A stretch of 64,000 nt of DNA from Porpolomopsis calyptriformis (taxonomy: Eukaryota > Basidiomycota > Agaricomycetes > Agaricales > Hygrophoraceae). The position numbers and the translations under genes were made by a program. The stretch covers positions 1,364,001 to 1,428,000 of the forward strand of contig OX621168.1 of assembly GCA_951640195.1 (NCBI GenBank), read 5' to 3'. The notes under the pieces were generated by a model, which saw only the letters and a program-made list of their open reading frames with translations, was not told the DNA's origin and ran no database searches. Position 1 is the stretch's first letter. The number at the start of each line of letters is the position of its first letter. Positions 11,687-24,327 of the stretch are shown here, in pieces.

Positions 11687-13008
11687 TTATCTATTGTAGG
11701 GAACATTCGCATAACTGACAGCGGAACTTATCGGCGGGGGCGCATAGTTGTATGGACCAACACCAGAGTTGATGTCGATAAGAAAGTCGGCCCCGAGGGA
11801 ATTGAAAAGCCCAGGGAAAGGGATCTTGAGTTTGAGGATATACTGAACGATAGTATCAGCGTTATGTTTTCACATCAGCAAATCGAATGCAAACCTGGTT
11901 GCTTAGTGTGTGAGTCTCGAATGAAGGTGGACATATGAATTCCATAAACGACTCGAAATGCACTCTGCGTTTCCACACACCCCTGTGCTTATCGTCCTCT
12001 CTGGGTTGTGGTATCCATTCTGGCTCCTCCGACCATGTTCTGAATTTGCCACCGAGTTTAGCCAGGGTAGATTTGTCGCGCATGCCACCGAGATATGCGA
12101 TGTGGCTAAAAACGGAGTTACTTTTTGTTTTTGCATGAACACGGACACGGCGAGCAAGACGCAATTCAATCTTTGAGGGTGAAGTTGGGGCAGGGAACGG
12201 ATATTGCTTGGTGAGGGAAGGCCTAGGAGCTTCGGAATGCCTCAATGGCTTAGTCTCAGTAACAACGAGAAGGCCAAATGGGATCGGAGTGAAGACTGGG
12301 AAGGATGAAAGGGTAGGAATGGTGAACTATGGAATGAAATCGCCATTAATCTCGCATCATCATAAAATACCGGGCATACCTCGGCCTGTACGTGTGAATA
12401 GTCTCCCCAAGGCCACTCTCTTATGGACCTTTCGGTTTTGAATGATTTCCATTCTTGGTTCCATCCCCTCACCAACAGCGCTTTGTTATGGACATCGGCT
12501 AGCGATGATGCAGGCACAACAAGGAAGCTTTTGTTTATATGGAGATTCCTTCGGAAGCGACCAGGGCGCTCCCCGACAACTTTGACCACGTACTTGACAA
12601 CACCGCGAGCAGACGGAGTGACCGAATCAAAGGAAGGTGGGAGTTGAGACGGAAGATTGAACTGAAAATGGAATCGAGGAACAAGAGAACGAGGGGAAGA
12701 GTCGCTGAATTCTCTGCTCCAAAGAATTCTGTCAAACTCGAAGAGTTGAACATTGTCGGTGTATGTCCCGGCATCCCTAGCATCGAACGTGATGGACCTA
12801 ACGCGAAAGAAAAGAGTCAGCAAGGCACAGACATATAATTAGTGTCGTCGCACGTCTGTATCAGACCAACCAGCTTGATCCGAACTCGTTCAATCTTATC
12901 CTCTCGAGCCAAGGCCAGATTGATGTCGACACTGCCATCGAGTGTTTCGCCTGCAACACGGGTGTGTGTCTCGAAGTGAAGAGTGAGGGCTCTGGGGTTG
13001 CTATTCAT
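11687..13008 (-). CDS. Arrestin-domain protein, copy 5
   Basis: Exons on the minus strand are 13008-12854, 12797-12380, 12326-11895 and 11842-11687, joining to 386 residues without a stop. The order matches the other copies: ALTLHFETHTRVAGETLDGS, then NLPSQLPPSFDSVTPSARGV, then GERPGRFRRNLHI, then LGGMRDKSTLAKLGGKFRTW, then IPFPGLFNSLGADFLIDINS. The C-terminal tail differs: it ends SYANVPYNR and lacks the proline-rich end of the other copies. ATG 13008 is chosen over the one 69 bp upstream because it aligns with copies 1 and 3. This is the outermost copy, head-to-head with cytochrome b561. Confidence 0.84.
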
Positions 13009-13101
13009 GCGGGTTAGCGTTGAAAACCGGGTCGTATGAAGATAATCAAATACCGTACGCACAGCTTCGGTGGGCAATGGTGACGCCCTGACTCCCCGGC
13101 T

Positions 13102-13108
13102 TATATAA
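13102..13108 (+). promoter_or_regulatory. TATA box of the cytochrome b561 gene
   Basis: TATATAA lies 68 bp upstream of the b561 ATG in the 167-bp divergent spacer with arrestin copy 5. Position and sequence fit a fungal core promoter; there is no experimental support. Confidence 0.5.
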
Positions 13109-13175
13109 GGAGCTCCGCATTACCCTGGACTCCTACCAACTTGTGCCGTCTGATCCTCACCAGGCTGAAGTCACC

Positions 13176-14167
13176 ATGGGCATCGAGGAACAAAAGCTGA
13201 AACCAGAAGGACGCAAGGGTGATCTCACAGCACAGCGCTTTGCTTTCGTGCGTTCTGGTGCTCGGCGATGTCAGATTCTGGACTGACGTATTTACCCTTG
13301 ATAAGACTGCAGCTGCCGTACGACCGTTAATGTTTTCTCCGTAGATAATACTGGCTCATAGGGTTTCTCAGGCGATCCTTGCAACCACTTGGTCGCTCGT
13401 TCTCAAAGATGGTCCAGCTTCCTACAGCTGGTTTACCTTTCATCCGCTGCTAATGACCCTAGGCGCCTTACTTGTCACCTACGGTATGCCATTCGGGTCT
13501 CCGCAGAGTGATTGATATCAACAACCATAACAACAGCCATACAGACCCTCCAGCCCACCTCACAGCCCCAGACTAAAGCCGCCGGTTTGGAGCGTCATCA
13601 ACTCGTCATCCTTTACTCCGCTCTCCCATCCATCGCACTCGGAGCGCTCGCGATTTTTTACCAAAAACATCTCCATTCGGCCGATCACTTCACGACATGG
13701 CACGGGGTATATGCTGTCCATTTCTCGCCCGTTCTTGTCGCTCATTATTAGGTAGACTTTCGGTCTCACCACCGTGCTTTATGCCGTGATCCAGATATTG
13801 GTGGGAGGCTCATCCGTTTGGTTTGACGGTTATCTCCTCGGCGGTGGGGCCAAAGCCAAGGCTATTTGGAAGTATCACCGGTAAGGCATGGATCTCAAGT
13901 TATAATTCCTCACGCTCAACACTGTTCCAAGACTTTCTGGTTATATCTTGATCACCATCTTGTTTTCGACCGTCCACTTAGGAGGAGGCTGGTCATCTTG
14001 GTCTCTGAGCAACAGCCCTCCTCTCGTTCGTCTGGTTGCATATACTATCGCTCCGATTGTCCTTCTAGGAGCTATCTTTTCCCGCATAAGGTTAGATCAA
14101 CATTCTCTCTCACGCGATTTTGTATCTGACGGTCAAGATCAGGTTGTCCAAAATGAAGTTCTACTGA
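13176..14167 (+). CDS. Cytochrome b561-type transmembrane protein
   Basis: Exons 13176-13247, 13345-13483, 13537-13706, 13756-13880, 13932-14090 and 14143-14167 join to 229 codons. The product is a small membrane protein of the eukaryotic b561 family, which passes electrons across a membrane through two b hemes, classically from ascorbate or to ferric iron. Histidines in the expected helices are visible: FTFHPLLM, LERHQ, TWHG and KYHR. The last three helices are ILITILFSTVHLGG, then LVRLVAYTIAPIVLLGAIF, then a short cytosolic end. Exon 1 is the least certain: the donor GTGCGT at 13248 is chosen because it keeps the frame and leads directly into the first helix (IILAHRVSQAIL). The acceptor molecule is unknown. 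Confidence 0.85.
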
Positions 14168-14240
14168 ATGCTGCCTCGTTTAAAAGATAACGACATCTCA
14201 CAGGACAAGCGCCTGCGCAAATAAAAATATGTAATTCTAG

Positions 14241-17200
14241 TTATGAACCTGAACTTGCACTTGATGCCATTAGTACTTGAGGTGATACTGGTACCATGAC
14301 AAGGTCTGCAAGGAAACCGGGCAAGAATCGTTCCATTCGTTCATGTGTTGCCGTCCATAACGTGCGCTGTCGCTCATCACGATGGTCCTCAGTCGAAGGA
14401 GGCACCAGTATCCCAGCGGCATTCATAACCAGAATCACATTCTTCAACGACTCCGGTACCGCCTCGTACTAAGACAATGTCAGCGTTCTGGTCCAAGTCG
14501 AGCCAAACAGGACACATACCAATTGGTCACCTTTGTTGATGTTCATCAGACGGTCAAGCAGATCTAAAATTTGTATCCATATAATTCTGATATCCGCTTC
14601 CGAACTTTCGCGAACCTCGAAGTGCATGAATACTTTGCATAGGAGCGCAGAAGCACGCAGCCGCGTTTCTGGCATGCCCTGGGGGTCACGTTGGAAAACT
14701 TGCGGCTTGAGCAACTCATCCAAAAGCGGGAAGATAACGCGGTTGAAAATTTCCTCTACTTGAACGTGGCCACCAGTTAAAATAATGTGTGGGCCCAAGA
14801 GCATCCGCTGAAGCTGGCTTATTGCAGCTTGACGGACTTCACGCGCAGCATTGCTTGATTGGCGACCGAGGGATACCAGGAGTGGTAAACATAGCTGTCG
14901 CCAAGCTGAGGCGGTATCAGCCAATTTATCAACGCCGACGGATGCGTTACCGCACCTTGGATGCTCTGTAGTTGTGAGGTTTCCACAAATAAAGAGAGGA
15001 ACTTTTTCAGGTCAACTAGCATGTCAATGGCCTTCCGACCCCGATCAATTGTTGGGGAGCTGGGCCAGCATAAACAACAGGGATAAATGGACTAGTGATC
15101 GGACGTACTTTGATGAGGTCAAAGGCTGACTACGACTCCCTTGGTGTTGCTGACCTTCCGTCGCGGTTCCCGCAATGGTTGCAAAGTCGTCCAGAAGGGT
15201 TACCAAGCCAAGGAAGTTATCCACAGTAACGAGCTGCTCGGGTCCATCGCGACATAGGCCTGCAATTAGAGCGAATGATAAGCGAGTAGCCTCCGGCTGA
15301 GATATTGTAGAGCGGAGGAGTGCGAAAACTAGATTCCATTCAGTCTGAGACCTAACACGGTACCCACCTGCTCAGCGAAACTGGCCTCGATAGAGTGGGC
15401 ATGAAACCAAACCTTATGATGTCTCTGTGCTTTTGGACAATCAAGATCACACCAGCTACTACTTGCTCTGAAACCGAACTTGCAACAATCGGAGGAAGAC
15501 CGGAAAGAAGATCAAAAGAGACGTAGATCTGGTCTCGCGATGATGGCTGGAGCAGGGATTTCCATTAGCTCCACCTATATCCTGATACGATCTAGAACCT
15601 TACCCTCTGTGCAAGAATCAAACATAGCCGCAACAGACTTACTACAGCGCGCTCAATAAGCAGGACGCTGTACTGTGTTGGAGCGGAAAGTAAAGCAGAT
15701 AGGTGTTCGAATACAATCGGCCTGATCGGAGCAGATGTCAGACCACACTTGGAGATCTTTTGTTGGCCTGTCGGTAACGTACCACAGATCCTCGATATGT
15801 TGAGGTGTGTGACAGGCAATGCTAACCATAGTTTCCAGAAGGAAAACCGAAGCGGGATCATAGGGTAACGAGTAAAGGTCATCTGCCGAGGATGGTGCAT
15901 CGTCAGATTCTTGTTTTAGCTTTGCAACGGTTCGCTCGTGAGCGAGAGCTTCAAGGGCTCGAACGGCCGCAATCAGCGCTTCAAGGTCTAGTTGCCTTTC
16001 AAAGAATCTCAGCAAAAAATGTGAGGTCTAAACGGGTATAAGTCACATAATCTGGGCGTAGAGCTCATCTAGCCTGCAGGATGTGATGCAATCGATGGTG
16101 CAGAGTGTGTTTTCCACATCAGCTTCCGTCGCATCTGGGACCAACGTTTCCGCACTTGACCCATAGGGTGTCATTAGGTAGGAAGACAAGGCTGAGAGCA
16201 AACCGCCGTCACTCCTCGCTGTGGGACGAGGTGGCTGGCTTCCCCGCAAGGGAATCATAGATACCCCTCCGAGAAAGTCCTCCATCTGCAACATACGCGT
16301 TGGGAGAAGGGAGTGCAAGAATAAGTTTTGGAACATCTCGAAAATCTAGCTCAACGTCGTCAAAACATGCTCTGGCAGCGTAAGTGAAACAGAGACCCCG
16401 TTACCTGTGTCCAACCTTCACGAAGTGCATTTCCGTTGCCGTTGACAATATTGAATAAAACAACGGCCGCTAGTTGGCCTTTGAAATTGGTTCCAAACTT
16501 CACCGACAACGAGGACACTGTGATGGACTGTTTCTCTACCTCGACAACGGGATAGTTGGGCACCCGAGCGGGGAGAGAGTCCGAAAGCAAACTGGTCGCC
16601 TGCGAAAGAGAGACGACGACGAAATCGAATACGTCTGGCAAGTCGAACCGGCCCGCCAACGTTGCGCATTGCCTAAAGCCAGCAATGGCACGCTGTATGA
16701 TATAATCGTCGTCGAAACTGGTGAAAGCATAGGCGATCGCGGAAATGAGAGGTTTCCAGACTGATTTGAACATGTCAAAATCAAACAGGGAGGTATTACA
16801 TATCATAAAATCCCCTGAAAGTTAAGAAGCAAGGGTAAGAGGAAAAACCAAGATTGGGTTTCTGATCCTACCAGACTGTCGTGAGCGGGCCAAGAGCTCT
16901 TTCCATGCATATTCAAAACCAAGTTGTCCAGTGTGTTCCTCGGGCATAACAATTTCCCGCTTGCGAATAGAGTCGTAAATACTTTGCTGTTTGACGGTGA
17001 GATAAGTAGAAAACTGGAATTACAATATTCTTACGAGGTATTCGGGAGAAAAGTCAGAATTATTATTGACCCCTCTCAAATTCTTTTGGTATTCTTCGAT
17101 TGACATTCTTTTCTACCCGATAATTAAAAAGTCAGGCATCATAAACATTAAAGCCTGGTAGACTTACTCGTATTTGGGGGTTATGAAGGTCCGTATTGAG

Positions 17201-19758
17201 CATGATAACGGAATAAGCTAAGATGTAGACGGCATCTTGACTATTGATTTCCGCTATTGAAAATCGATAAGTATAGAGGCCAGTCAATCGACTAATGAAA
17301 AAAATCACCAGGTTCAGATGCAAAGTAACTCGCAGCGAATATTTCTGTGATGCGTGCTATTTGCTGTGCTTCCCCTGGAAGACGGAAACTCTCGAGGAGT
17401 TCCCGCATCGCGTCGGCAATATGTTTCTTATATGATTTTCGATCAGAGAATTAACGCCGGTAGGTTGATTAGAAACTTACATCCTTAAAATCGAATAGAT
17501 CAATGAAGGCCTTCAGGATATCGATGTTCTCGGGTTTTGAGATGAAATCGCCGAGCAATCGCTTATCGAGACGAGCGCAACTTTTCAGAAACATGGCAAG
17601 ACTGGTCTCGCGTGAGACCTCTGGGGCCCGGTCTGGATAAATGATCTTATTTTCTTCCAGAAAAGCGATTCCGGCCTTGGGTTTGGCGTTGAAGCGGGCC
17701 GCCCCGGTCAGCACGATTTTTTTCCTGGACTTTGCCTGCATGAGTTCTCCTGGCTGTCTGAATTCCTGTCCGCATCAACAGTGAGCTCGTCAATGCTTCT
17801 AACCGAGGATAAACCTACAGGAGGCCAAGGTTCACTAGTCTGTGGGAAAGAGGTAATCAGTTAAGGGTATGATACTACGAAAAAAGAGTACAGACGCCTT
17901 CGGCGCGGGTAGCCATGTCGTTAACAAACGCCAAGAGTAAGTCCAGGCAGTGGTATTGAATGTTGCGTTGGGCAGGCTCGTGACCGGGTCCAGGATGCGA
18001 GGGATAAACACCCTAATCAATGGTGAGCGCAACGTATTCAGACGCGAACAACATTCGTGCCTTGGTCAGAAAATCGATGAGACGTTCGAACAAATTCTCG
18101 CAGTTGATGTCACAATCATAATTGGTATAGAGATCGACCATGAAACTGGGGTGAGAGGTGACTTGAGTCAATGACTCGAGAATCAAGTCGCGGGTTTCCC
18201 CCCGAGCGGGCGACACCAAGAGTCGAGGTGGGGTAGCGGTCCCCTTTTCATATTCAGGCTCTAGATCAATGGGTACAAGGTTTGGGGTGACTGGAGTGCC
18301 AGGGCGTGGTGAAGCAGATGGCCCTCTTTTGCTCGATAGTACCATCGAATTCTGAGCTTTGGTTTGGTTCTGCGGCGCAAGACGGTCGATAGTGAAGGCC
18401 AAGAACAGTTCCTGTTGCAATTTGAGGTGTTTGCGCAGAGTGTTGAAAACGGTTGATATAGTTCTGAGAGCCCAATGAAGGACATTTGTGTTTTCTGATC
18501 GAGCGAGTTGAAATAGAAATTTGCAGCCAGAGTCGAGAACGAGAGCTTCCAGCGAGGGAAAATCAGCAAGCCGAGAACCGGATACTTCGAATGCTGTGTT
18601 GAGGATGCCTAGAGCGACTAGGCGTGTGGAGTCCGTGTGTTGTTGGTCGGTGGGGTCCAAGACGTTGATCAGCACGCGTAATAATTCAAGAATTGAGGGA
18701 AGGCCGTCTGAAGCATCCGTTTATTCAGTTGTGATCCCAATGAATGGTTGAAGAACACACATTGAGGTCTGGGACTGGGAGCAGTTGTACTGCCATGAGA
18801 TGCAGGGCTGGTAACAGGTTCTTCGGCATTGGCAACTTGCGAGCGCTCTTCAACAGGGGTATGATCGGAAACAGACATTTTTATTTCCCCGTCTTGCGCT
18901 TCTTCTTCCACCGTCTGAAGCTTCTTCTCTTCGATAATAGGATCCAAAGTGTGCAACCGTGCGAACACCGTCCTGACAAGGGCTTGCATGGTGGTTTCTG
19001 CAGACCGTCTGAGGGTTTCTAGTGTGCGCATTAAAGACGCGACGACAATACAAAGATGAAGCCTACCGCCGAGTCTCATCTGACAGCAAGTGGTTAAGAC
19101 TGTCTCAAGCATCTCGCATACCTCGATATCTCCCAGAAGTGCGCCGGCACTGCTGCCACACATACAGTCATGGATGACAGTCATGATTTTGAGCAAGACC
19201 ACTTCATCACCAGAAGAATCGCTGGCTTCAAACTTGCAGTGAGAGACGGTACTGCTCAGTTCGATGAGTGCACTTTCTAGAGACAAAGAGTTGGCGGAGA
19301 TGAGCCCGGAGACGAAAAGACTATGTAGAGCGGAAAGGGCTGCAGAGGTGATCGGTCCTGTTGACAGCGGAGAGCGAACGATTGCGAAGAATGGAGCAAG
19401 GAGAACGGGCAACGGCAAGGTTTCGATATCTGGATGATAACACGTCGATATGTTATGGTGTGAAGAGAGGACGGGAATGACACGTACCCTTGACGTCTCT
19501 TATCGAGCGTTTGAGATCTTGGAAGCCAGCCATAAGGTCAGCTTCTTTGACCCTATTCCCTGAGACCTGGGAATGGTGAGAGGGAGTTGATATCCTGAGG
19601 CCGAGATTACTGCCCAGAGCTGAATCTCTGGAGTTGATGAAATGTGTGGAGGATGCCCATCGCGAATTCCTGCGCATGACGGATGTGACGTGCAAGATTT
19701 CAGACGAGAGGACATGTTTTTTAGAGACGGCACTACAGGGAGTGTTTGAAGATTCCAT
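14241..19758 (-). CDS. gea2: Sec7-domain Arf guanine-nucleotide exchange factor, GBF1/Gea type
   Basis: A large spliced gene (ATG at 19758, stop at 14241-14243) that activates Arf GTPases for COPI vesicle formation at the early Golgi. The N-terminal exon has [12 protein letters not shown], and the next has [17 protein letters not shown], the DCB region of GBF1/Gea proteins. The Sec7 domain lies at about 17.1-17.75 kb: [20 protein letters not shown] contains the catalytic glutamate (codon near 17370-17372), followed by [22 protein letters not shown]-type helical repeats fill 14.4-16.8 kb (for example [20 protein letters not shown]). The C-terminus ends [15 protein letters not shown]...FLADLV. 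At least fifteen short introns are implied; not every junction was resolved, but the fragments occur in the order expected and no disabling change was found. Confidence 0.9.
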
Positions 19759-20314
19759 GCGAGTGCCAGCTAAAGTGATCGTCGAGGTTGACCACGTGGT
19801 CTGTCGTGGCTAGTCATGGTGCTGAGCGCTGGGTTGAAACTAGGCTGGTCGCCTGCTCCAAATATCAGGGAGACTAACAGGTCACTACATAGTAGTCATA
19901 GAACACCATGTGTACAGCAATACACAGCAGACCAATATGGGTCGCAGCAGGGCGTAGTCGCGAATATATCCTTACGGTATCATTCTTCGGAAAGGTGTTT
20001 CGTGTCTATTGATCTTGTTTCTTGGTTTCCAATAGTTGGACACCTTGAATGTGATACTGATTGGCTTGCTTGCTGCTTTGAGTAGTATTTCTGATGATGA
20101 TATATGTACCGCTGCCCGATTTCGTAGAGAAATAAATGGTGAGTACTGAATGATGATACAAATGTGCCTTGATGATGGTGCAGGGTACCTGATCTTCCGT
20201 ACTCGTCACGTTCCATATCAGATTCTGCCGAGTATAATAAGTTAACTATGTGGGACTTAGGGGTTCAAGTGTGATGGAGGGTGAAATTACAGAGAACGAA
20301 GTGCGGTATAGACG
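19759..20314. other. Intergenic, no gene seen
   Basis: About 555 bp upstream of the Arf-GEF and downstream of the small hypothetical gene (both on -). It should contain the GEF promoter. No repeat, RNA gene or coding frame is supported. Confidence 0.5.
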
Positions 20315-20849
20315 TCATCGCTGTGATGGGTGGACCTGTCGCGGGCCCACACAGCAGTGACGACGAGCGGATATAGAGATGCGTGGCGAGAAGAGGTTTG
20401 GGGCGGTGAAGGGAGAGGATGGAATGTGCGTGCGTCGTTTGGTGGAGCGATGCAGGTCTCGCTCGTCGTCGTCGGCGGCACGCTTTCGCTTGGCTGGGTG
20501 CCGGTGTGTGTATGGAGGATGGGAGAGGTCGTCGTCGATATCGGGGAGGAGGTCGAACTGGAGGAAGGAGGGAGAATGGTAGGGAAGGGGGATTGGGGCG
20601 ACGAGAGGGGCATTGCAGACTACATGCACAAAATCTGGAAGGGGCGGAGAGGGCGATGTGTCTGTTGAGGAAGACGAGTCTGAGGGAGAGGGCGGATCTG
20701 GGCGGGGGGGGTTAGGAAGAGTGGAAGGGCAAACGGATAGACTCACAATCGAATTCTGGAGGGAGATAGAAGGCGTCAGAGAAGTCGTTGAGGAGGAGTG
20801 AGGTGCGAGAGTCGAGCCAGCAACTGTCGAAGGAGGGAAAGGGCGACAT
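20315..20849 (-). CDS. Hypothetical 140-residue protein with a basic segment
   Basis: Two exons on the minus strand (20849-20747 and 20634-20315) are joined by a clean GTGAGT donor and a TTCCAG acceptor and stay in frame for 140 codons. The N-terminus starts MSPFPSFDSCWLDSRTSLLL. The middle has FLQFDLLPDIDDDLSHPP, followed by a lysine/arginine-rich stretch AKRKRAADDDERDLHRSTKR that looks like a bipartite nuclear signal. No known domain is recognised. The surrounding DNA is pyrimidine-rich and yields several overlapping frames. This model is chosen for its splice signals and acidic-then-basic composition. Confidence 0.5.
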
Positions 20850-21653
20850 GTGGAAGAGGAGGAGAGGGGGGGAATGGAAAGAGGGTATATGAAGGGAAAG
20901 GACAGCCCTGGGTACGTAAATGTAATAAAAAACCGCTGACGCCGCATGATTGCATGATATTGGAGAAAACCGGGTTTACAACCGCGCGAATGCGATTCTA
21001 CCTAGATCATTGGTTGAACGGTGGTTAGCTCGTCCGATGAAGATGATGATCAGAGGAAAGGATCAACGCAGGCTTGAAAGCCCCGTTTAAGCACTCACCG
21101 CCGCAGAGAATTTTAAATAACGAATGTTGGCCGTTTACCGACAGGTTTTGATTCGGTATCATTCCACAGCAGGTCGACAGCGATATCCTTTCTGTCTGCC
21201 TCGAAACTCCCGAGGTTGCCTGCCCGTATACACCGACGTTCGTAACGCGGGCACGAGACATCTTGTTCTGATCCGAAACGTGCAAGGCGATGTGAATGTG
21301 AGCACGACCGCTGTCCATTCCTTTCGCATCACAAATGTGCTGATGATATTGCATAAATCAGGCGTTTGCTCAGCATCTCTCTGCCTCCTTATTCCAACCA
21401 GCGACCCCTGAGGCGAGCCGTTTGAAAATCACCGTTGTCAAGTCAAGACACCTCATTCTCGCTGGTGGACGGTGGAAAAAGAACGTGATAGAATGGCTGA
21501 CAAGCAGGGGTTTCTAACCGGCCAGTATTTACCATAAAAACAGCCTCGAACGTATAAATTGCTATGCAACCCGCCTTTGCATGATATGACTGCACGCGGT
21601 AACTCACTTATGTCATCAGCTCTCGCCAAGCGACGATCCTCACCGATCTGAAC
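20850..21653. other. Divergent intergenic region, PDX1 promoter side
   Basis: About 800 bp between the small minus-strand gene and PDX1. A weak TATA-like gtataaat lies about 100 bp upstream of the PDX1 ATG. Open frames up to about 109 codons occur on both strands without family resemblance. Nothing else is supported. Confidence 0.45.
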
Positions 21654-23216
21654 ATGACCACTCCCATCCCAGTCTCAACTGCCAACACAGCCCCCGCCCC
21701 TAATGCGCATACAGCCGCACCAGCCGCGCCAGTTCGCTCAGCCCAGAGAGACGGGGGGAGTAGCACGGTCGGCACCTTCGGGGTAACGCCTTCATTTACC
21801 CCCCTAATTGTGCCAGTTCACATCTTTGCTATAGGTCAAGTGGGGCCTTGCCCAGATGCTCAAGGTCCGTGTTCATATCCACTCACTCAAACATGCATTT
21901 ACCTCACCTAGGGAGGCGTGATCATGGACGTCGTCAATGCGGAACAGGTACCATTAACCGATACCTTGTGCCACACGGATGATAATACCACTCCAGGCAC
22001 GCATTGCAGAGGAAGCTGGCGCATGCGCCGTAATGGCCCTCGAACGGGTGCCTGCTGATATTCGAGCAGAGGGTGGCGTTGCAAGAATGGTATGCAGCCT
22101 GCACACAAAATGCCCTCTCTCAACCTAACACGTGAAAATAATTTCAAAGAGTGACCCTCACTTGATCAAGCAAATTGTGGATGCTGTTACTATTCCTGTC
22201 ATGGCCAAAGTCCGCATCGGACACTTTGTCGAAGCACAGGTCTGTGTCCACCCAAATCTCCATATCACCTTCTCTCATTTGACACCACCAGATTCTCCAA
22301 GTCATCGGCATAGATTACATCGACGAATCCGAGGTGCTCACCCCAGCAGACGAGCAATACCACATCAATAAGCACAACTTCAAGGTCCCCTTTGTTTGTG
22401 GCGCACGCAACCTTGGCGAGGCCCTCCGCCGTATATCCGAAGGCGCCGCGTTCATCCGCACCAAGGGCGAAGCTGGCACTGGCAACGTCGTCGAAGCCGT
22501 CCGGCACGAGCGTGCCGTGATGAACGACATCCGCCGTGCCAGTGTCATGAACGAGGAGGAGCTCCACGCCTTTTCAAAAGACATACAGGCTCCCTTCCAT
22601 CTTCTCAAGGAGACCTCGAGGCTGAAGCGATTGCCCGTCGTCCACTTCGCCGCTGGCGGAATTGCTACGCCTGGTACGTCCACTTCCTCCCCGTAGCCCA
22701 CAGAGCAACTCACGATCCCGTTTGTATGTAGCCGATGCTGCGCTGATGATGCAGCTCGGCTGCGATGGAGGTATGTAAAACACCCTAGGCATTCTATCTT
22801 TATTTAATACACTATCCTTTCAGTCTTTGTCGGCTCGGGCATTTTCCACGTTTGTGTTTAAGAAAAATGTTGGTTGATGGCTAAACTCCTTCCGCAGTCG
22901 GCTGATCCCGCAAAACGTGCCCGGGCCATCGTTCAAGCTGTAAGCCTTAAATCCATCCCCTTATGCATCTCTACTCATTCCCCATACAGGTAACGCATTA
23001 CAACAACCCAAAAATTCTTGCCGAGGTAACACGATCCGTCTTCTCTTTCACGCTCTCCGCTCAACCGTGCCAATCAGGTGTCCGAGAATCTAGGTCCCGC
23101 CATGGTCGGCTTAACGATGTAAGTTTCCCACCCACATGGACAGATCCGACACCCGGCTGACATGCTGCAGCAATCCGGAGATGAGAGGAGGATTGCTAGC
23201 TGAGCGAGGTATCTAG
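21654..23216 (+). CDS. pdx1: Pyridoxal 5'-phosphate synthase, PdxS/PDX1/SNZ subunit
   Basis: Makes the vitamin B6 cofactor PLP from ribose 5-phosphate, glyceraldehyde 3-phosphate and ammonia supplied by the PDX2/SNO glutaminase. Twelve exons join in frame to 329 codons: 21654-21782, 21835-21864, 21912-21947, 21997-22089, 22150-22239, 22292-22673, 22732-22770, 22824-22849, 22898-22939, 22990-23025, 23078-23118 and 23171-23216. Motifs include [34 protein letters not shown] (first catalytic lysine region), [20 protein letters not shown] (second lysine), [20 protein letters not shown] and a C-terminal [13 protein letters not shown]. Several exons are tiny (26-46 bp). The N-terminal about 30 residues are Ala/Pro-rich, as in fungal homologues. 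The PDX2 partner is not in the window. Confidence 0.96.
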
Positions 23217-24327
23217 GTAAACAAGATCGGATTCCTCATCGTAAAATCATAACCGTCGCAAATAAACTCTCACGGCCAGTTCGGCCCTCCCGTTCCTTAT
23301 CAACGAAAGTCAAGGATGAGCGATTCCCCAACATGATCTGTCATGGGTCCCTGAAACCATTGCTCACACCTGATTGTAACCCCACAAGCTGAACACCTTC
23401 GACCGTACGTCTGCCCACCCGGCTTCACCACTTGTGATACATATTCGTCGGCTCCGGTATATCTTATTAGTGTTCCTGCGTTCAGTATGTACCTCTAGGA
23501 GACACGCGATCCACCAGATGCTCATTGGCACGTGCCGGGACACTACGACCACACGAGCTGAGCCGGAAATTCTTTTCTGCAATGTACCCTCAAGCCTACC
23601 GCCGGGGGGATATCATTCCACCTACCAACGCAACGGAACCACCTTCGAGTGTCGCATGTCTCAGTGTCCATCAGTGTTGCAACGTGATAATGTTCCCTCT
23701 CGGAACACCTTTCGACCATCTTCAAATGCCAGAAAAGGCTAGCGTCCGTTCGTTCAGCCAATGCGAGGCCTTGACTGTACGTACAATAGGATACACGTAA
23801 CATAAACGAAACAGCGTCAGCGAGAACAACGGAGAGGAGGTGATCACATATCCAATGGTCGGTTCCCGACAACACCAGGCAAAGGCGATTTTTCAATTCT
23901 CCTCTCGTTTCCGTCTCCTCTCGTCTTCATCTCACACGGCATCGTGTTCTGCAGCCCACGATGTCAAACAAAACACCTTCCAAACGTCACCTTGCGTCTT
24001 TCGTAGCATCATCGCAGGCTTGAAGTCTGCAACCTGACCCCATCCAAACAACAGATCTTACCTAGCATCCAGTTTGAACACGGCCTTCCAATTGGATCCC
24101 TGTGAACAAAAATTAATCATTGTTTTTAGAAGACGGGCTGGCAATGCCCGTGTGGCATTGTCTTCCGTTGGCTCTCTCAACCGTCGGGCAGGACCTGGTT
24201 GGTTGGAAAATGAGATAAGGAACGATGATGGTTTGTTGTCTGCTTTAACGCTTACTTTATAGAACACCGACCACGGACTAGGCTATCGTACACAAAGCGC
24301 ACAGCCTCGAGCGCCCTCAGGTAAACG
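23217..24327. other. Intergenic before the F-box array
   Basis: About 1.1 kb. The left part shows no recognisable gene. The right part (from about 23.9 kb) contains 'caggcttgaagtctgcaacc' and neighbouring blocks that recur before other F-box members (for example at 27.83 kb), so it belongs to the duplicated F-box unit and probably holds its promoter. Confidence 0.5.

Noticed and set aside
14533..15129. Plus-strand frames of 60-92 codons over the Arf-GEF
   Set aside because: Shadows of the minus-strand coding exons.
20330..20715. Plus-strand frames of about 100 codons, Gly/Arg/Glu-rich
   Set aside because: Antisense of the small minus-strand gene, which has proper splice sites; composition is a by-product of pyrimidine-rich DNA.
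23543..23896. 117-codon minus-strand frame between PDX1 and the F-box array
   Set aside because: No family resemblance, no flanking splice or promoter signals, and overlapping plus-strand frames of similar length.
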